The notes under the pieces: generated by a model | Databases searched by the model: none | Told to the model about the DNA's origin: nothing | Seen by the model: only the letters and a program-made list of their open reading frames with translations | In this document: piece after piece, positions 1 through 8,679 of the stretch | How positions within the stretch are numbered: position 1 is the stretch's first letter | How the letters are laid out: every line of letters begins with the position of its first letter | Assembly (NCBI GenBank): GCA_023433925.1 | Contig: JAEYTO010000026.1 | Coordinates: 1-64,000 of the forward strand | DNA from: Pseudomonadota bacterium | GTDB taxonomy: Bacteria; Desulfobacterota; Desulfovibrionia; Desulfovibrionales; Desulfovibrionaceae | DNA length: 64,000 nucleotides | Direction: 5' to 3' | Program-made: the position numbers and the translations under genes

Positions 1-115
1 TCATGGACAGCGTCTTCGTGATCGCGGCCGTCAGCGTGGTCTTGCCGTGGTCGATGTGGCCGATGGTGCCGATGTTGACGTGCGGCTTCTTCCGCTCGAA
101 TTTCGCTTTAGCCAT
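1..115 (-). CDS. tuf: Elongation factor Tu, N-terminal fragment (cut by window edge)
   Basis: The minus-strand frame from the ATG at 113-115 reads [20 protein letters not shown] and continues into the P-loop [10 protein letters not shown], which is diagnostic of EF-Tu, the GTPase that delivers aminoacyl-tRNA to the ribosome. Only about 38 residues lie in the window. It follows four tRNA genes on the same strand, the same Thr-Tyr-Gly-Thr-tuf order known from the E. coli tufB operon, so it is probably co-transcribed with them. Confidence 0.95.
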   Translation of the reverse strand, partial: MAKAKFERKKPHVNIGTIGHIDHGKTTLTAAITKTLSM

Positions 116-178
116 GGTGCGTACCCCCTAGTGGTTCCGGCCTGTAGCACTATTTCGGAAGTCCAAGGTTATATTGAG

Positions 179-254
179 TGGAGCCCACGACCGGAATTGA
201 ACCGGTGACCTCATCCTTACCAAGGATGTGCTCTACCTACTGAGCTACGTGGGC
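179..254 (-). tRNA. tRNA-Thr (anticodon GGT), CCA encoded
   Basis: The reverse strand folds as a 76-nt cloverleaf. The acceptor arm GCCCACG pairs with CGTGGGC, the anticodon loop has GGT between arms CATCC and GGATG, the T loop is GGTTCAATTCC, and the encoded CCA is at 179-181. It is the last tRNA before tuf. Confidence 0.95.
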
Positions 255-293
255 TTAATAGACTGAAGCGAAGGACTGTTCGAGAAGAGAATG

Positions 294-370
294 TGGAGCG
301 GGAAACGGGACTCGAACCCGCAACCCTCAGCTTGGAAGGCTGATGCTCTAGCCAATTGAGCTATTCCCGC
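294..370 (-). tRNA. tRNA-Gly (anticodon TCC), CCA encoded
   Basis: This is a 77-nt cloverleaf on the reverse strand. The acceptor arm begins GCGGGAA, the anticodon TCC sits in the loop CTTCCAA, the T arm is GGGTTCGAGTCCC, and the terminal CCA is encoded. It lies between tRNA-Tyr and tRNA-Thr(GGT). Confidence 0.95.
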
Positions 371-432
371 ATTCTCTGTAGTCGAACAACAGGTCTCACC
401 TGCCTCCTACAGTCTGCAGCCTCGAAATTTTC

Positions 433-518
433 TGGTGGTGGGGGGAGGATTCGAACCTCCGAAGGCGTACGCCGACAGATTTACAGTCTGTTCCCTTTGG
501 CCACTCGGGAACCCCACC
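433..518 (-). tRNA. tRNA-Tyr (anticodon GTA), long variable arm
   Basis: This 86-nt class II tRNA is on the reverse strand. The acceptor GGTGGGG pairs with CCCCACC, the anticodon loop CTGTAAA contains GTA, and a long variable arm precedes the T arm GGTTCGAATCC. CCA is encoded at 433-435. Confidence 0.95.
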
Positions 519-525
519 CTATTCC

Positions 526-601
526 TGGAGCTGGCGATGGGACTTGAACCCGCAACCTGCTGATTACAAATCAGCTGCTCTGCCAATTGAGCTACGCCAG
601 C
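526..601 (-). tRNA. tRNA-Thr (anticodon TGT), CCA encoded
   Basis: This is a 76-nt cloverleaf on the reverse strand. The acceptor GCTGGCG pairs with CGCCAGC, the anticodon loop TTTGTAA contains TGT, and CCA is encoded at 526-528. It is the first gene of the tRNA-tuf transcript. Confidence 0.95.
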
Positions 602-617
602 ATCTAGCGAATTGTGG

Positions 618-646
618 CTTATATCCGCCGGCGCAGAAAAAGGCAA
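618..646 (-). promoter_or_regulatory. Sigma-70 promoter of the tRNA-tuf operon
   Basis: Reading on the minus strand there is a -35 TTGCCT (641-646), a 17-nt spacer and a -10 TATAAG (618-623). Transcription would start near 611, about 10 nt before the first tRNA. Spacing and position make this a convincing promoter. Confidence 0.75.
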
Positions 647-829
647 GCGCGAATCCATGGGCCATCCGGCCCACCCATCTCCATTATGTGAAAGAACGTT
701 CGACTCGCCTCGGGCTAGCGCAACCGCATTGCCTCAAGGCGAAGCGTGTCTTTATCCATTTCTTCCCCCACAGGCAACCCCCTGAGACAACTTTTTTATC
801 GCCGGCGTCCGAAACGAGCCTGCGCCAAC
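647..829. other. Gap with no recognised gene
   Basis: The stretch lies between the tRNA promoter and the lpxC terminator. Open frames here have no recognisable protein features. It may contain upstream activating sequence for the stable-RNA promoter, but nothing specific was seen. Confidence 0.4.
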
Positions 830-858
830 ATGAAAGCCCCGCCAAGCGGGGCTTTCAT
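830..858 (-). terminator. Hairpin terminator downstream of lpxC
   Basis: A perfect inverted repeat, ATGAAAGCCCCGC / GCGGGGCTTTCAT, with a 3-nt loop lies 53 nt past the lpxC stop. The outer A/T pairs provide a short U-tract in either direction. Confidence 0.75.
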
Positions 859-910
859 CGATTTCATCCAAGAGAGACAAGACCGTGTGAACCGGCCATA
901 GGGGATCGCA

Positions 911-1843
911 TCAGGCCAGGATGGCCTCCGTGGATGCGGAGACGACAGCCTCGGTCTCCTCGATATCCCTGGTCCCCACTGGCTGCTGGCCCAGGGAGAC
1001 CTCTTCGAGGTACTCCGCGGCGCCGGCCCACAGGTGGCGCAGAAAGGCGTTGTTCAGGGCATGGCCGCTGGCGAAGACCGTGAAGCGGCCCCACAGGGGG
1101 GCGCCGAGCACGGCCATGTCGCCCACGAAATCCAGGATCTTGTGGCGCACGAACTCGTTGGGGAAGCGCAAGCCCTCGGTGTTGACCACCCCGTAGTCGT
1201 CCAGGACCACGGCGTTGTCCAGGGAGCCGCCCAGGGCCAATCCGTTCTTGCGCAGGTACTCCACCTCGCGCAGGAATCCGAAGGTCCTCGCCTTGGCCAG
1301 CATGCTCGCGAAGCTATCGGGCGTTATCTCCAGGGCCATGTGCTGGCGGCCGATGAGCGGGTGAGGGAAGTCGATGGTGTAATCGACCATGAACCCGTCA
1401 TGAGGCTCGGCGCGGATGACCTTGCCGTCGCGCTTGTACTCCACGGGCTTGGTCACGCGCATGACCTTGCGCGGCGCCGAGAGCGTCCGCACGCCGGCCA
1501 TGCGCAGGAGGTAGACGAAGGAGGCGGCGCTGCCGTCCATGATGGGGAGCTCGGCGCCTTCCACGTCCACGAGAATATTATCTATGCCCATGCCGCGCAC
1601 GGCGGCCATGAGGTGCTCCACGGTGGACAGGGAGTCGCTGCCTTGTCCCAGGGTGGTGGCCAAGCCGGTGGCCACGACTGCTTCGGGATGCGGCTTGAGG
1701 AACCGCCGCCCCGTGCCGTTCTGCAGGGCGAACAGGATGCCCGAATCCTCGGACGCCGGGCGAAGCACGAGCCTCACCTTCTTGCCGCTATGCAGACCGA
1801 TGCCGGAACAGGCTACGCTCTTATGAATGGTTTTCTGCAACAT
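911..1843 (-). CDS. lpxC: UDP-3-O-acyl-N-acetylglucosamine deacetylase
   Basis: This 310-aa protein is the zinc hydrolase that commits UDP-acyl-GlcNAc to lipid A synthesis in the cytoplasm. The family's metal and catalytic motifs are visible: STVEHLMAA (first zinc His), RHKILDFVGD (second His and Asp) and GHALNN (catalytic His). The frame is open further upstream to 1891, but the ATG at 1843 (MLQKTIHKS) is preceded by GGAGG at good spacing and matches the family's usual start. It is the last gene of the run rpmE, DUF1385, prfA, prmC, lpxC, 81 nt after prmC. A hairpin terminator follows. Confidence 0.96.
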   Translation of the reverse strand: MLQKTIHKSVACSGIGLHSGKKVRLVLRPASEDSGILFALQNGTGRRFLKPHPEAVVATGLATTLGQGSDSLSTVEHLMAAVRGMGIDNILVDVEGAELPIMDGSAASFVYLLRMAGVRTLSAPRKVMRVTKPVEYKRDGKVIRAEPHDGFMVDYTIDFPHPLIGRQHMALEITPDSFASMLAKARTFGFLREVEYLRKNGLALGGSLDNAVVLDDYGVVNTEGLRFPNEFVRHKILDFVGDMAVLGAPLWGRFTVFASGHALNNAFLRHLWAGAAEYLEEVSLGQQPVGTRDIEETEAVVSASTEAILA

Positions 1844-1924
1844 GTGGCCTCCAAAATCGCTGGAGCAAAAAGCGTGCCCTTGGGCCAACAAGGATCCAGG
1901 CGTTCATCCACGGCCATTTCGCGT

Positions 1925-2865
1925 TCATGGCGCGCGTTTCACATGATGCAGGCCCGCAACAGTGTGGCTTCTTTTCAACAAGGATTCCGCAAGTCTTTCG
2001 GGGCATGAAGCACCCGATCCCTTGACGCCGGCGGCGATGCGCTCGTTTCCCGCCAGATCGCGCACAGAGCGAACGTCGGAGAAGCCGGCTTCGCGCAGGA
2101 TGCGCTCCACTTCCCTGGCTTGTTTCCAACCCATCTCGAAGAACGCGAGCCCTCCACGACGCAAGGCCTCCCAGGACCGCGCAGCCAGCGCCGGGTAGAC
2201 CTCCAGGCCCGTGGGGCCCGCCACCAGGGCCTGCCTGGGCTCCCAGACCAGCACGCCGGGCTCCACGTCCGCGAGCTCGGCCTCGCCGATGTAGGGCGGA
2301 TTGGACACGATCAAGTCCAGGCTGGAGGGGCGGAACAAGGAGGCCATGAAGTCACCCTGGACAACAGCGAGGCGTGAGTCAACACCGTTTCGGGCCGCAT
2401 TGCCGCGCGCCACGCGCAATGCAGCCAGGCTCGTGTCCACGAGCACGCCTCGCGCCCGCGGGAGGTTTGCCGCGATGGCCACGCCCAGCGCGCCGCTGCC
2501 CGTGCCCAAGTCCGCGAAACGCAACGCCTCGCCAGGCGCGAAGGCGCGCAGAACCTCCTCGACGATGAACTCGGTCTCGGGCCTGGGAATGAGCACGCCC
2601 GGACAGACCAGGAACTCCAGGCCATAAAACTCGCGCACGCCTGTGATGTAGGCCAGGGGCTCGCCGCCCGCGCGCCTCCGGGCCAGGCTCAGGATGCGTT
2701 CCGCCTCGGCCTCGGAGACAAGCCGCCGGGGAGCCAGGAGCACATCCATGCGCGGACAGCCCAGGACCAGCGCGGCGAGAACCTGGGCGCTCAGGCGCGG
2801 GGCGTCCGCTCCGGCCTCGGCGAGCAGGCCGGCGACTTCGCCGACCAGATCCCGCAGCGTCCGGC

Positions 2866-2869
<4 letters not shown>
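1925..2869 (-). CDS. prmC: Release factor glutamine methyltransferase
   Basis: This 314-aa SAM-dependent methyltransferase methylates the Gln of the GGQ motif in release factors RF1 and RF2. The SAM-binding motif [14 protein letters not shown] and the substrate-binding NPPYIGE motif are both present, after an N-terminal helical domain. The GTG start overlaps the prfA stop by 3-4 nt (GTGA), which implies translational coupling with its own substrate, RF1. The C-terminus runs about 30 residues past the usual family end, with an unconserved Ser/Arg-rich tail. Confidence 0.95.
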
Positions 2870-3923
<1,054 letters not shown>

Positions 3924-3939
<16 letters not shown>

Positions 3940-4883
3940 GGCTGGCACTTCCCTTCAACCGCGCCTCGCAACGCGGCGATGGCCACTTCCAGGTGGCTGT
4001 CGTCGGGCTCGAAGGTGGTCAAGACCTGAAGCATCAGGCCGGGGCAGCTCATGGCCTTCCAGAAGATATTGCCATGGAAGCGTCCGGCCAGGCGGATGAG
4101 TTCGTAGGCGGCGGAGCTGACGGGCACCATGAGCAGGAGCTTGACCGCGATGACCCAGACCTGCTTGAGCACGGGCCCAGCCGGCGCCCATAGGGACAGC
4201 GTCACGGGCACGAGCATGGCGAAGAGCACGATGCTCAGCGTCAGGACGAAGAGCAGGAAGGCCGTGCCGCAACGCGGGTGCAGCCGGCTGTAGCCGCGCA
4301 CGGCCTGCGGACAAAGCTCCACGCCCTTCTCGTAGGCCCAGATGGCCTTGTGCTCGGCGCCATGGTACTGGAAAACACGCCGGATGTCGGGCAGCAGAGA
4401 GATGCCGGCGACGTAGCCCAGGAACAGGATGAACTTGAACAGGCCGTCCCAGGCCTGGAAGCTAAGGCTTTGCACGTCGCCCGAAAGTCCCCACCACTTC
4501 ATGCCCAGCGAGAACAGGTGCGGCAGGACCACGAACAGTCCCACGGCCAAGCCTACGGACAGGGCCAGCGTGCCGGCCATGGCCCAAGGGCCGAGCTCGC
4601 CGCCCTCTTCTTCCGACATGGCCACCTGGGCTGAGAAGTTGAGGGCCTTGATGCCGTTGATGAGCGTCTCCAGGAGCACGGGGAAGCCGCGCACGAAGGG
4701 CTTGCGAAGCCAGGGTCGGCTGGTGAGGGAGAACCATGGCCGGATCTCGACCACGATCTCCCCGCTCTGCTTGCGAACGGCGATGGCCAGGCGGTCCTTG
4801 GAGCGCATCATGACGCCCTCCATGACTGCCTGGCCGCCAACGGTGGTCGCTGCGGTCAGCAGCGCGCGAAAGGCTTTGAACAA
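3924..4883 (-). CDS. DUF1385 family membrane protein (YqhQ-like)
   Basis: This 319-aa protein carries the DUF1385 signature [14 protein letters not shown] near its N-terminus, about four hydrophobic membrane segments (near residues 100-130, 150-165, 215-240 and 250-275), and the conserved motif [13 protein letters not shown]. The function of the family is not established; it is often found beside prfA/prmC and rpmE, as here. The best start is TTG at 4881-4883, since the signature begins only about 15 residues later. A start further in would remove it. Confidence 0.85.
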
Positions 4884-4974
4884 TAGAATCCTCGCTTCGG
4901 GCCGGGAACGGCCGTCTGCCGACGACCATGCCGCCCGGCGCCCGTATGCTGGAGCAATCCGTCAGCGGAACACG

Positions 4975-5040
4975 CGGGTCCAGGGAGCCGCCGCCCTGAA
5001 GGCGGGGCCTGGGAGGGCCAAGCCCTTCCCAGGTCTTGCG
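4975..5040 (-). terminator. Double-hairpin 3' element after rpmE
   Basis: On the minus strand, just past rpmE, a CTGGGAAGGGC / GCCCTCCCAG hairpin is followed by a second GC-rich fold ending in CCCTGGACCC. The same two-hairpin plan recurs at several gene ends in this window (see findings). It probably works as a terminator or 3'-end stabiliser. Confidence 0.6.
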
Positions 5041-5055
5041 CGAAATGCCCTAGCC

Positions 5056-5271
5056 TTAGGCCTTGTCGAACTTGGCGTACTTTTTCTTGAAGCGGTCGAT
5101 GCGGCCGGCGGTATCTACGAAGCGCTGCTTGCCGGTATAGTGCGGATGACAGGCGGAGCAGATTTCCACGCTCACCGTATCGCTCTTCCGGGTGGTCAGC
5201 AGATCGGCCTCGGCGCCGCACTGGCAGACAAACTTGGCCTTGTGCGTCTTGGGATGAATATCCTTCTTCAT
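5056..5271 (-). CDS. rpmE: Ribosomal protein bL31, zinc-binding form
   Basis: This 71-aa large-subunit protein begins [20 protein letters not shown]. Cys16, Cys18, Cys38 and Cys41 form the zinc-binding set of the C+ type of L31, so the protein should bind zinc and is not the zinc-independent paralogue. The frame stays open upstream, but the ATG at 5271 has a strong GGAGG-type site (GGTGGAGGCTCCC) and matches the family start. A promoter lies about 40 nt upstream. Confidence 0.97.
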   Translation of the reverse strand: MKKDIHPKTHKAKFVCQCGAEADLLTTRKSDTVSVEICSACHPHYTGKQRFVDTAGRIDRFKKKYAKFDKA

Positions 5272-5307
5272 GGGAGCCTCCACGGGTGGTTTTCCGAAAA
5301 GCACAGT

Positions 5308-5336
5308 TACATAGACATTCCCCGGACGAAAGGCAA
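5308..5336 (-). promoter_or_regulatory. Probable sigma-70 promoter of rpmE
   Basis: The minus strand shows a -35 TTGCCT (5331-5336), a 17-nt spacer and a -10-like TATGTA (5308-5313). The -35 hexamer is identical to that of the tRNA-tuf promoter. The -10 match is only moderate. Confidence 0.5.
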
Positions 5337-5480
5337 GTGGGGAGTGGCTTGCCGGCGCTTGACAGCCTGCATCGGAGGCTTGCCAGGCCGGGCGAATGGG
5401 CTGTAGAGGGAAGCATGCGGCATCTCCGGCGCGCAATGCCCGGCCGGAGCCACGGTGGGCGCAACCTGAGAGGAGCAGTC

Positions 5481-6224
5481 ATGCACAGCCTCGTTCTGCT
5501 GCGGCACGGGCAATCCGTCTGGAACCTGGACAACCGCTTCACGGGCTGGACCGACGTGGGCCTGACCGAGGCCGGCGTCAAGGAGGCCCAGATGGCCGCC
5601 AGGCTGCTCCAGGACGGCGGCTACTCCTTCGACGTCTGCCACACCTCGGTGCTCAAGCGGGCCATCAAGACTCTGTGGATCGTCATGGAGGACATGGACC
5701 TCATGTGGCTGCCGGTCCAGCGCACCTGGCGCCTCAACGAGCGCCACTACGGCGCCTTGCAGGGCCTGAACAAGGCCGAAACCGCCCGCGCGCACGGCGA
5801 GGAGCAGGTGCGGATCTGGCGCCGCAGCTACGACGTGCCCCCGCCGGCGCTCACATCCGACGACCCGCGCTTTCCGGGCCGCGATCCGCGCTACAAGGAC
5901 ATCCCGGACAGCGAGCTTCCGCGCACCGAGAGCCTCAAGCTGACCATCGCACGCACCCTGCCCTACTGGTTCGAGACCATAGTGCCCCAGATCAAGGCCG
6001 GCAAGCGCGTGCTCATCTGCGCCCACGGCAACAGCCTGCGCGGCCTGGTCAAGCACCTGGACGGGATCAGCGACGAGGACATCCCGGCCCTGAACATCCC
6101 CACGGGCATCCCGCTCGTCTACAAGCTGGATGCGAGCTTGAAGCCGATGGAGAGCTTCTACCTGGGCGACCAGGAGGAGATCAGGAAGGCCCAGGCCGCC
6201 GTGGCGGCGCAGGGCAAGGCATAA
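5481..6224 (+). CDS. gpmA: 2,3-bisphosphoglycerate-dependent phosphoglycerate mutase
   Basis: This 247-aa glycolytic/gluconeogenic enzyme interconverts 3- and 2-phosphoglycerate through a phosphohistidine. The N-terminus [17 protein letters not shown] contains the catalytic His and the dPGM signature, and [14 protein letters not shown] supplies the second active-site His. Length matches the family. The ATG at 5481 follows GAGAGGAG. It is divergent from rpmE and ends at a double-hairpin element. Confidence 0.97.
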   Translation: MHSLVLLRHGQSVWNLDNRFTGWTDVGLTEAGVKEAQMAARLLQDGGYSFDVCHTSVLKRAIKTLWIVMEDMDLMWLPVQRTWRLNERHYGALQGLNKAETARAHGEEQVRIWRRSYDVPPPALTSDDPRFPGRDPRYKDIPDSELPRTESLKLTIARTLPYWFETIVPQIKAGKRVLICAHGNSLRGLVKHLDGISDEDIPALNIPTGIPLVYKLDASLKPMESFYLGDQEEIRKAQAAVAAQGKA

Positions 6225-6229
6225 AAGCC

Positions 6230-6292
6230 AAGACCGGAAGGGCGTTGCCCTCCCGGACCCACCCACCAAGGCCACGGGCCCGTGGAACCCTC
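6230..6292 (+). terminator. Double-hairpin 3' element after gpmA
   Basis: CCGGAAGGGC / GCCCTCCCGG forms the first stem, and CCACGGGCCCGTGG forms the second, ending GGAACCC. This is the same layout as the elements after rpmE, carB, ssb and clpB. Confidence 0.6.
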
Positions 6293-6411
6293 TGTTTTGT
6301 GGTCAAGCGCTTCAATGGCGGATGGTCTACGATTGCCGCGCCGTTTCGCCGGATCGAGCGTGCCGCCAGTTCGCACGGCGGACGGCCTTGCTTTCCGCCG
6401 CCGGCCGTGCC

Positions 6412-7512
6412 ATGGCGAAAGGCATGCCGACGCTTTCCGAAAGCCTTCTGGACTGGTTCCATATCCATAAGAAGCCCCTGCCCTGGCGCGAGAACAACGA
6501 GCCCTACAGGATCTGGGTCTCCGAGGTCATGCTCCAGCAGACCCAGCGCGACCGGGTCGGAGCCTATTTCCTGCGCTTCCTTGCGCGCTACCCCGACGTG
6601 GCCAGCCTGGCCGCGGCCGAAGAGGACGAGCTACTCAAGCTCTGGGAGGGCCTGGGCTACTACTCGCGGGCGCGCAACCTGCGCAAGGCCGCGCGCATCA
6701 TCTTGGAGGAGCACGGAGGCGCATTCCCTCGCCGCCGCGAGGACGCGCTGGCCCTGCCGGGCGTGGGCCGCTACACGGCCGGGGCCGTGCTGAGCATCGC
6801 CCACAACCTGCCCGAGCCCATCGTGGACGCCAACGTGGAGCGCGTCTTCGCCCGCGTCTTCGACCTGGACGCACCGGTCAAGGACAAGGGCGTACGCAAC
6901 TTCCTGTGGGACAAGGCGCGCGAGCTGATCCCCGAGGGACGCGCCCGCGAGTTCAACCAGGCGGTCATGGAGCTCGGCTCGCTCATCTGCCTGTCGCGCA
7001 AGCCGCGCTGCGACGTCTGCCCCATCCAGCCGCACTGCGAGGCGCACCGCCTGGACATCGTCCTGGAGCGGCCCGTGCCGGCCAAGGCCAAGGAGTTCAT
7101 CCCCCTGGAGGTGGCCACGGGCGTGCTCGTGCACCAGGGCCGCGTATTCGTCCAGAAGCGGCCGGCCGAAGGCGTGTGGGCCGGGCTATGGGAGTTTCCG
7201 GGCGGCCGCATCGAACCCGGCGAGTCGCCGGAGCAGGCCGTGGCGAGGGAATACATGGAGGAGACCGAGCTGGCGGTCACGGGCCTGGAAAAGATCGCCG
7301 TGGTGCGCCACGGCTACACCAAATACCGCGTGGCCCTGCACTGCTACTTCTGCGCCCTGGCCGACGCAAGGCGCGAGCCAGTGCTGCACGCGGCGCAGGA
7401 GAGCCGTTGGGTGGCGCCAGGCGAGCTGGCGGGCCTCGCTCTGCCCGCCGGCCATCGCAAGCTGCTGGACATCCTGGACCGCGACCCGCGCTTCATCGAG
7501 CGATTGCGATAG
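6412..7512 (+). CDS. mutY: A/G-specific adenine DNA glycosylase
   Basis: This ~366-aa base-excision repair enzyme removes adenine mispaired with 8-oxoguanine. The N-terminal HhH-GPD domain has the catalytic Glu in SEVMLQQTQ and the helix-hairpin-helix LPGVGRYTAGAV with its catalytic Asp shortly after. The 4Fe-4S loop is Cys-X6-Cys-X2-Cys-X5-Cys, in CLSRKPRCDVCPIQPHC. The C-terminal MutT-like domain keeps a nearly complete Nudix box (GGRIEPGESPEQ... REYMEETEL), more than most MutY proteins retain. The start is uncertain: ATG 6412 or ATG 6424; neither has a strong ribosome site. Confidence 0.94.
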   Translation: MAKGMPTLSESLLDWFHIHKKPLPWRENNEPYRIWVSEVMLQQTQRDRVGAYFLRFLARYPDVASLAAAEEDELLKLWEGLGYYSRARNLRKAARIILEEHGGAFPRRREDALALPGVGRYTAGAVLSIAHNLPEPIVDANVERVFARVFDLDAPVKDKGVRNFLWDKARELIPEGRAREFNQAVMELGSLICLSRKPRCDVCPIQPHCEAHRLDIVLERPVPAKAKEFIPLEVATGVLVHQGRVFVQKRPAEGVWAGLWEFPGGRIEPGESPEQAVAREYMEETELAVTGLEKIAVVRHGYTKYRVALHCYFCALADARREPVLHAAQESRWVAPGELAGLALPAGHRKLLDILDRDPRFIERLR

Positions 7513-7546
7513 GGCCAGGACGGCCCGCACATCTGTAACGCGCTTT

Positions 7547-7667
7547 AAGCATTTTGCTTTTGAAAATGCTCTGCAAGCCATGCGTCGGCATGGCTTGCCG
7601 CCGCGTGGGCGTAGGCGCGATCCGCTTGCGTCAACGCCTGAGCGAGCGTCTCAAGGTCAAACTGCTC
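7547..7667. repeat. Dispersed 122-bp inverted-repeat element, copy 1
   Basis: This element recurs at 39245-39368 and 56388-56510 in the same orientation. Its ends are imperfect inverted repeats: the left end contains TTTTGCTTTTGAAAATGCTC, and the right end read inward is AGCAGTTTGACCTTGAGACG. The core holds a perfect hairpin GCAAGCCATGC / GCATGGCTTGC. The right end abuts the kdsD stop codon. A short GGGCCAGGACGGCCC stem just after mutY (7512-7526) precedes it. Confidence 0.8.
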
Positions 7668-8662
7668 TAGACCGCGAACTTGAGCCGGCCCTTGCCGAGC
7701 AGGTCGTGCAGATGGACCATGCCGAGCAGGATGTCGGCGTCGTCGACCACCGGGATGACCGTGATCTGGTGGGACTCCATGATGTCCATGGCCTTGGCCG
7801 CCGAGTCCTCGGGGCGCAGGGTCTTGGGGCCGGCGATCATGACTTCGGCCACGGGCCGGTGCATGTCCAGGCCGCCGCTCACGGCCAGCCTGCGCACATC
7901 GCCGTCAACAAAGATGCCCTTGAGCACGCCGCCGCGCTCCACCACGGCCACGATGCCCAGCCGGCCGCGGTCAAGTTCGGCCATGGCCGCGCCCAGGTCC
8001 GCGCCGGCGCCGACCACCGGCAGGTTGCGGGTATGCATCATGTCGCCGACCTTGCGCGACAGGCGCTGACCGAGCGCGCCTCCGGGATGGCAAAGCCGGA
8101 AGTCGGCCTCGGTGAATGGCTTGCACTGGAGCAGGCAAACGGCCAGGGCGTCGCCCACGGCCAAAGTCGCCGTGGTGCTCGCCGTGGGGGCCAGGTTCAA
8201 GGGGCAGGCCTCGCGCGGCACGCGGGCCCGGATGACGACATCGGCCATGCGGCCAAGGGTCGAGTCGCGGTTGCCCGTGATGGCGACGATCTGCGCGCCC
8301 ATGGCCTTGAGGCTGGGCACGATGGCGTTCAGCTCGTCGGTCTCGCCCGAGTTGGACAGCGCCACGACCACGTCGCCGGGTCGGATCATGCCCAGGTCGC
8401 CGTGGGCTCCTTCCACCGGGTGCAGAAAGCTGGCCGGCGTGCCGGTGCTGGACATGGTGGCCGCGATCTTGCGGCCCACGAGCCCCGACTTGCCTATGCC
8501 CGTGATGACCACCCGGCCCTGGCAGGCCGCGAGCATCTCGACGGCCCGCGCGAAATTCGCGTCCAGGCCGTCGCGCACGATGGAAAGGCCCTCGATCTCT
8601 ATGTCCAGGACCTCGCGGGCCAGAGCCAGCCAATCCCGATTGGCGATGGGATCATTCACCAT
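7667..8662 (-). CDS. kdsD: Arabinose-5-phosphate isomerase (KpsF/GutQ family)
   Basis: This 331-aa protein makes arabinose 5-phosphate for Kdo synthesis. The N-terminal SIS domain shows GIGKSGLVGRKIAATMSSTG and ALSNSGETDEL. Two CBS domains follow in the C-terminal third. The start chosen is ATG 8662 (MVNDPIANRDW) with GGAGAC upstream; the same frame is open much further into purF, but that part is shadow. It lies 17 nt after purF on the same strand, and complements kdsB and waaA found elsewhere in the window. Confidence 0.93.
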   Translation of the reverse strand: MVNDPIANRDWLALAREVLDIEIEGLSIVRDGLDANFARAVEMLAACQGRVVITGIGKSGLVGRKIAATMSSTGTPASFLHPVEGAHGDLGMIRPGDVVVALSNSGETDELNAIVPSLKAMGAQIVAITGNRDSTLGRMADVVIRARVPREACPLNLAPTASTTATLAVGDALAVCLLQCKPFTEADFRLCHPGGALGQRLSRKVGDMMHTRNLPVVGAGADLGAAMAELDRGRLGIVAVVERGGVLKGIFVDGDVRRLAVSGGLDMHRPVAEVMIAGPKTLRPEDSAAKAMDIMESHQITVIPVVDDADILLGMVHLHDLLGKGRLKFAV

Positions 8663-8679
8663 GACGCGATTGTCTCCGT

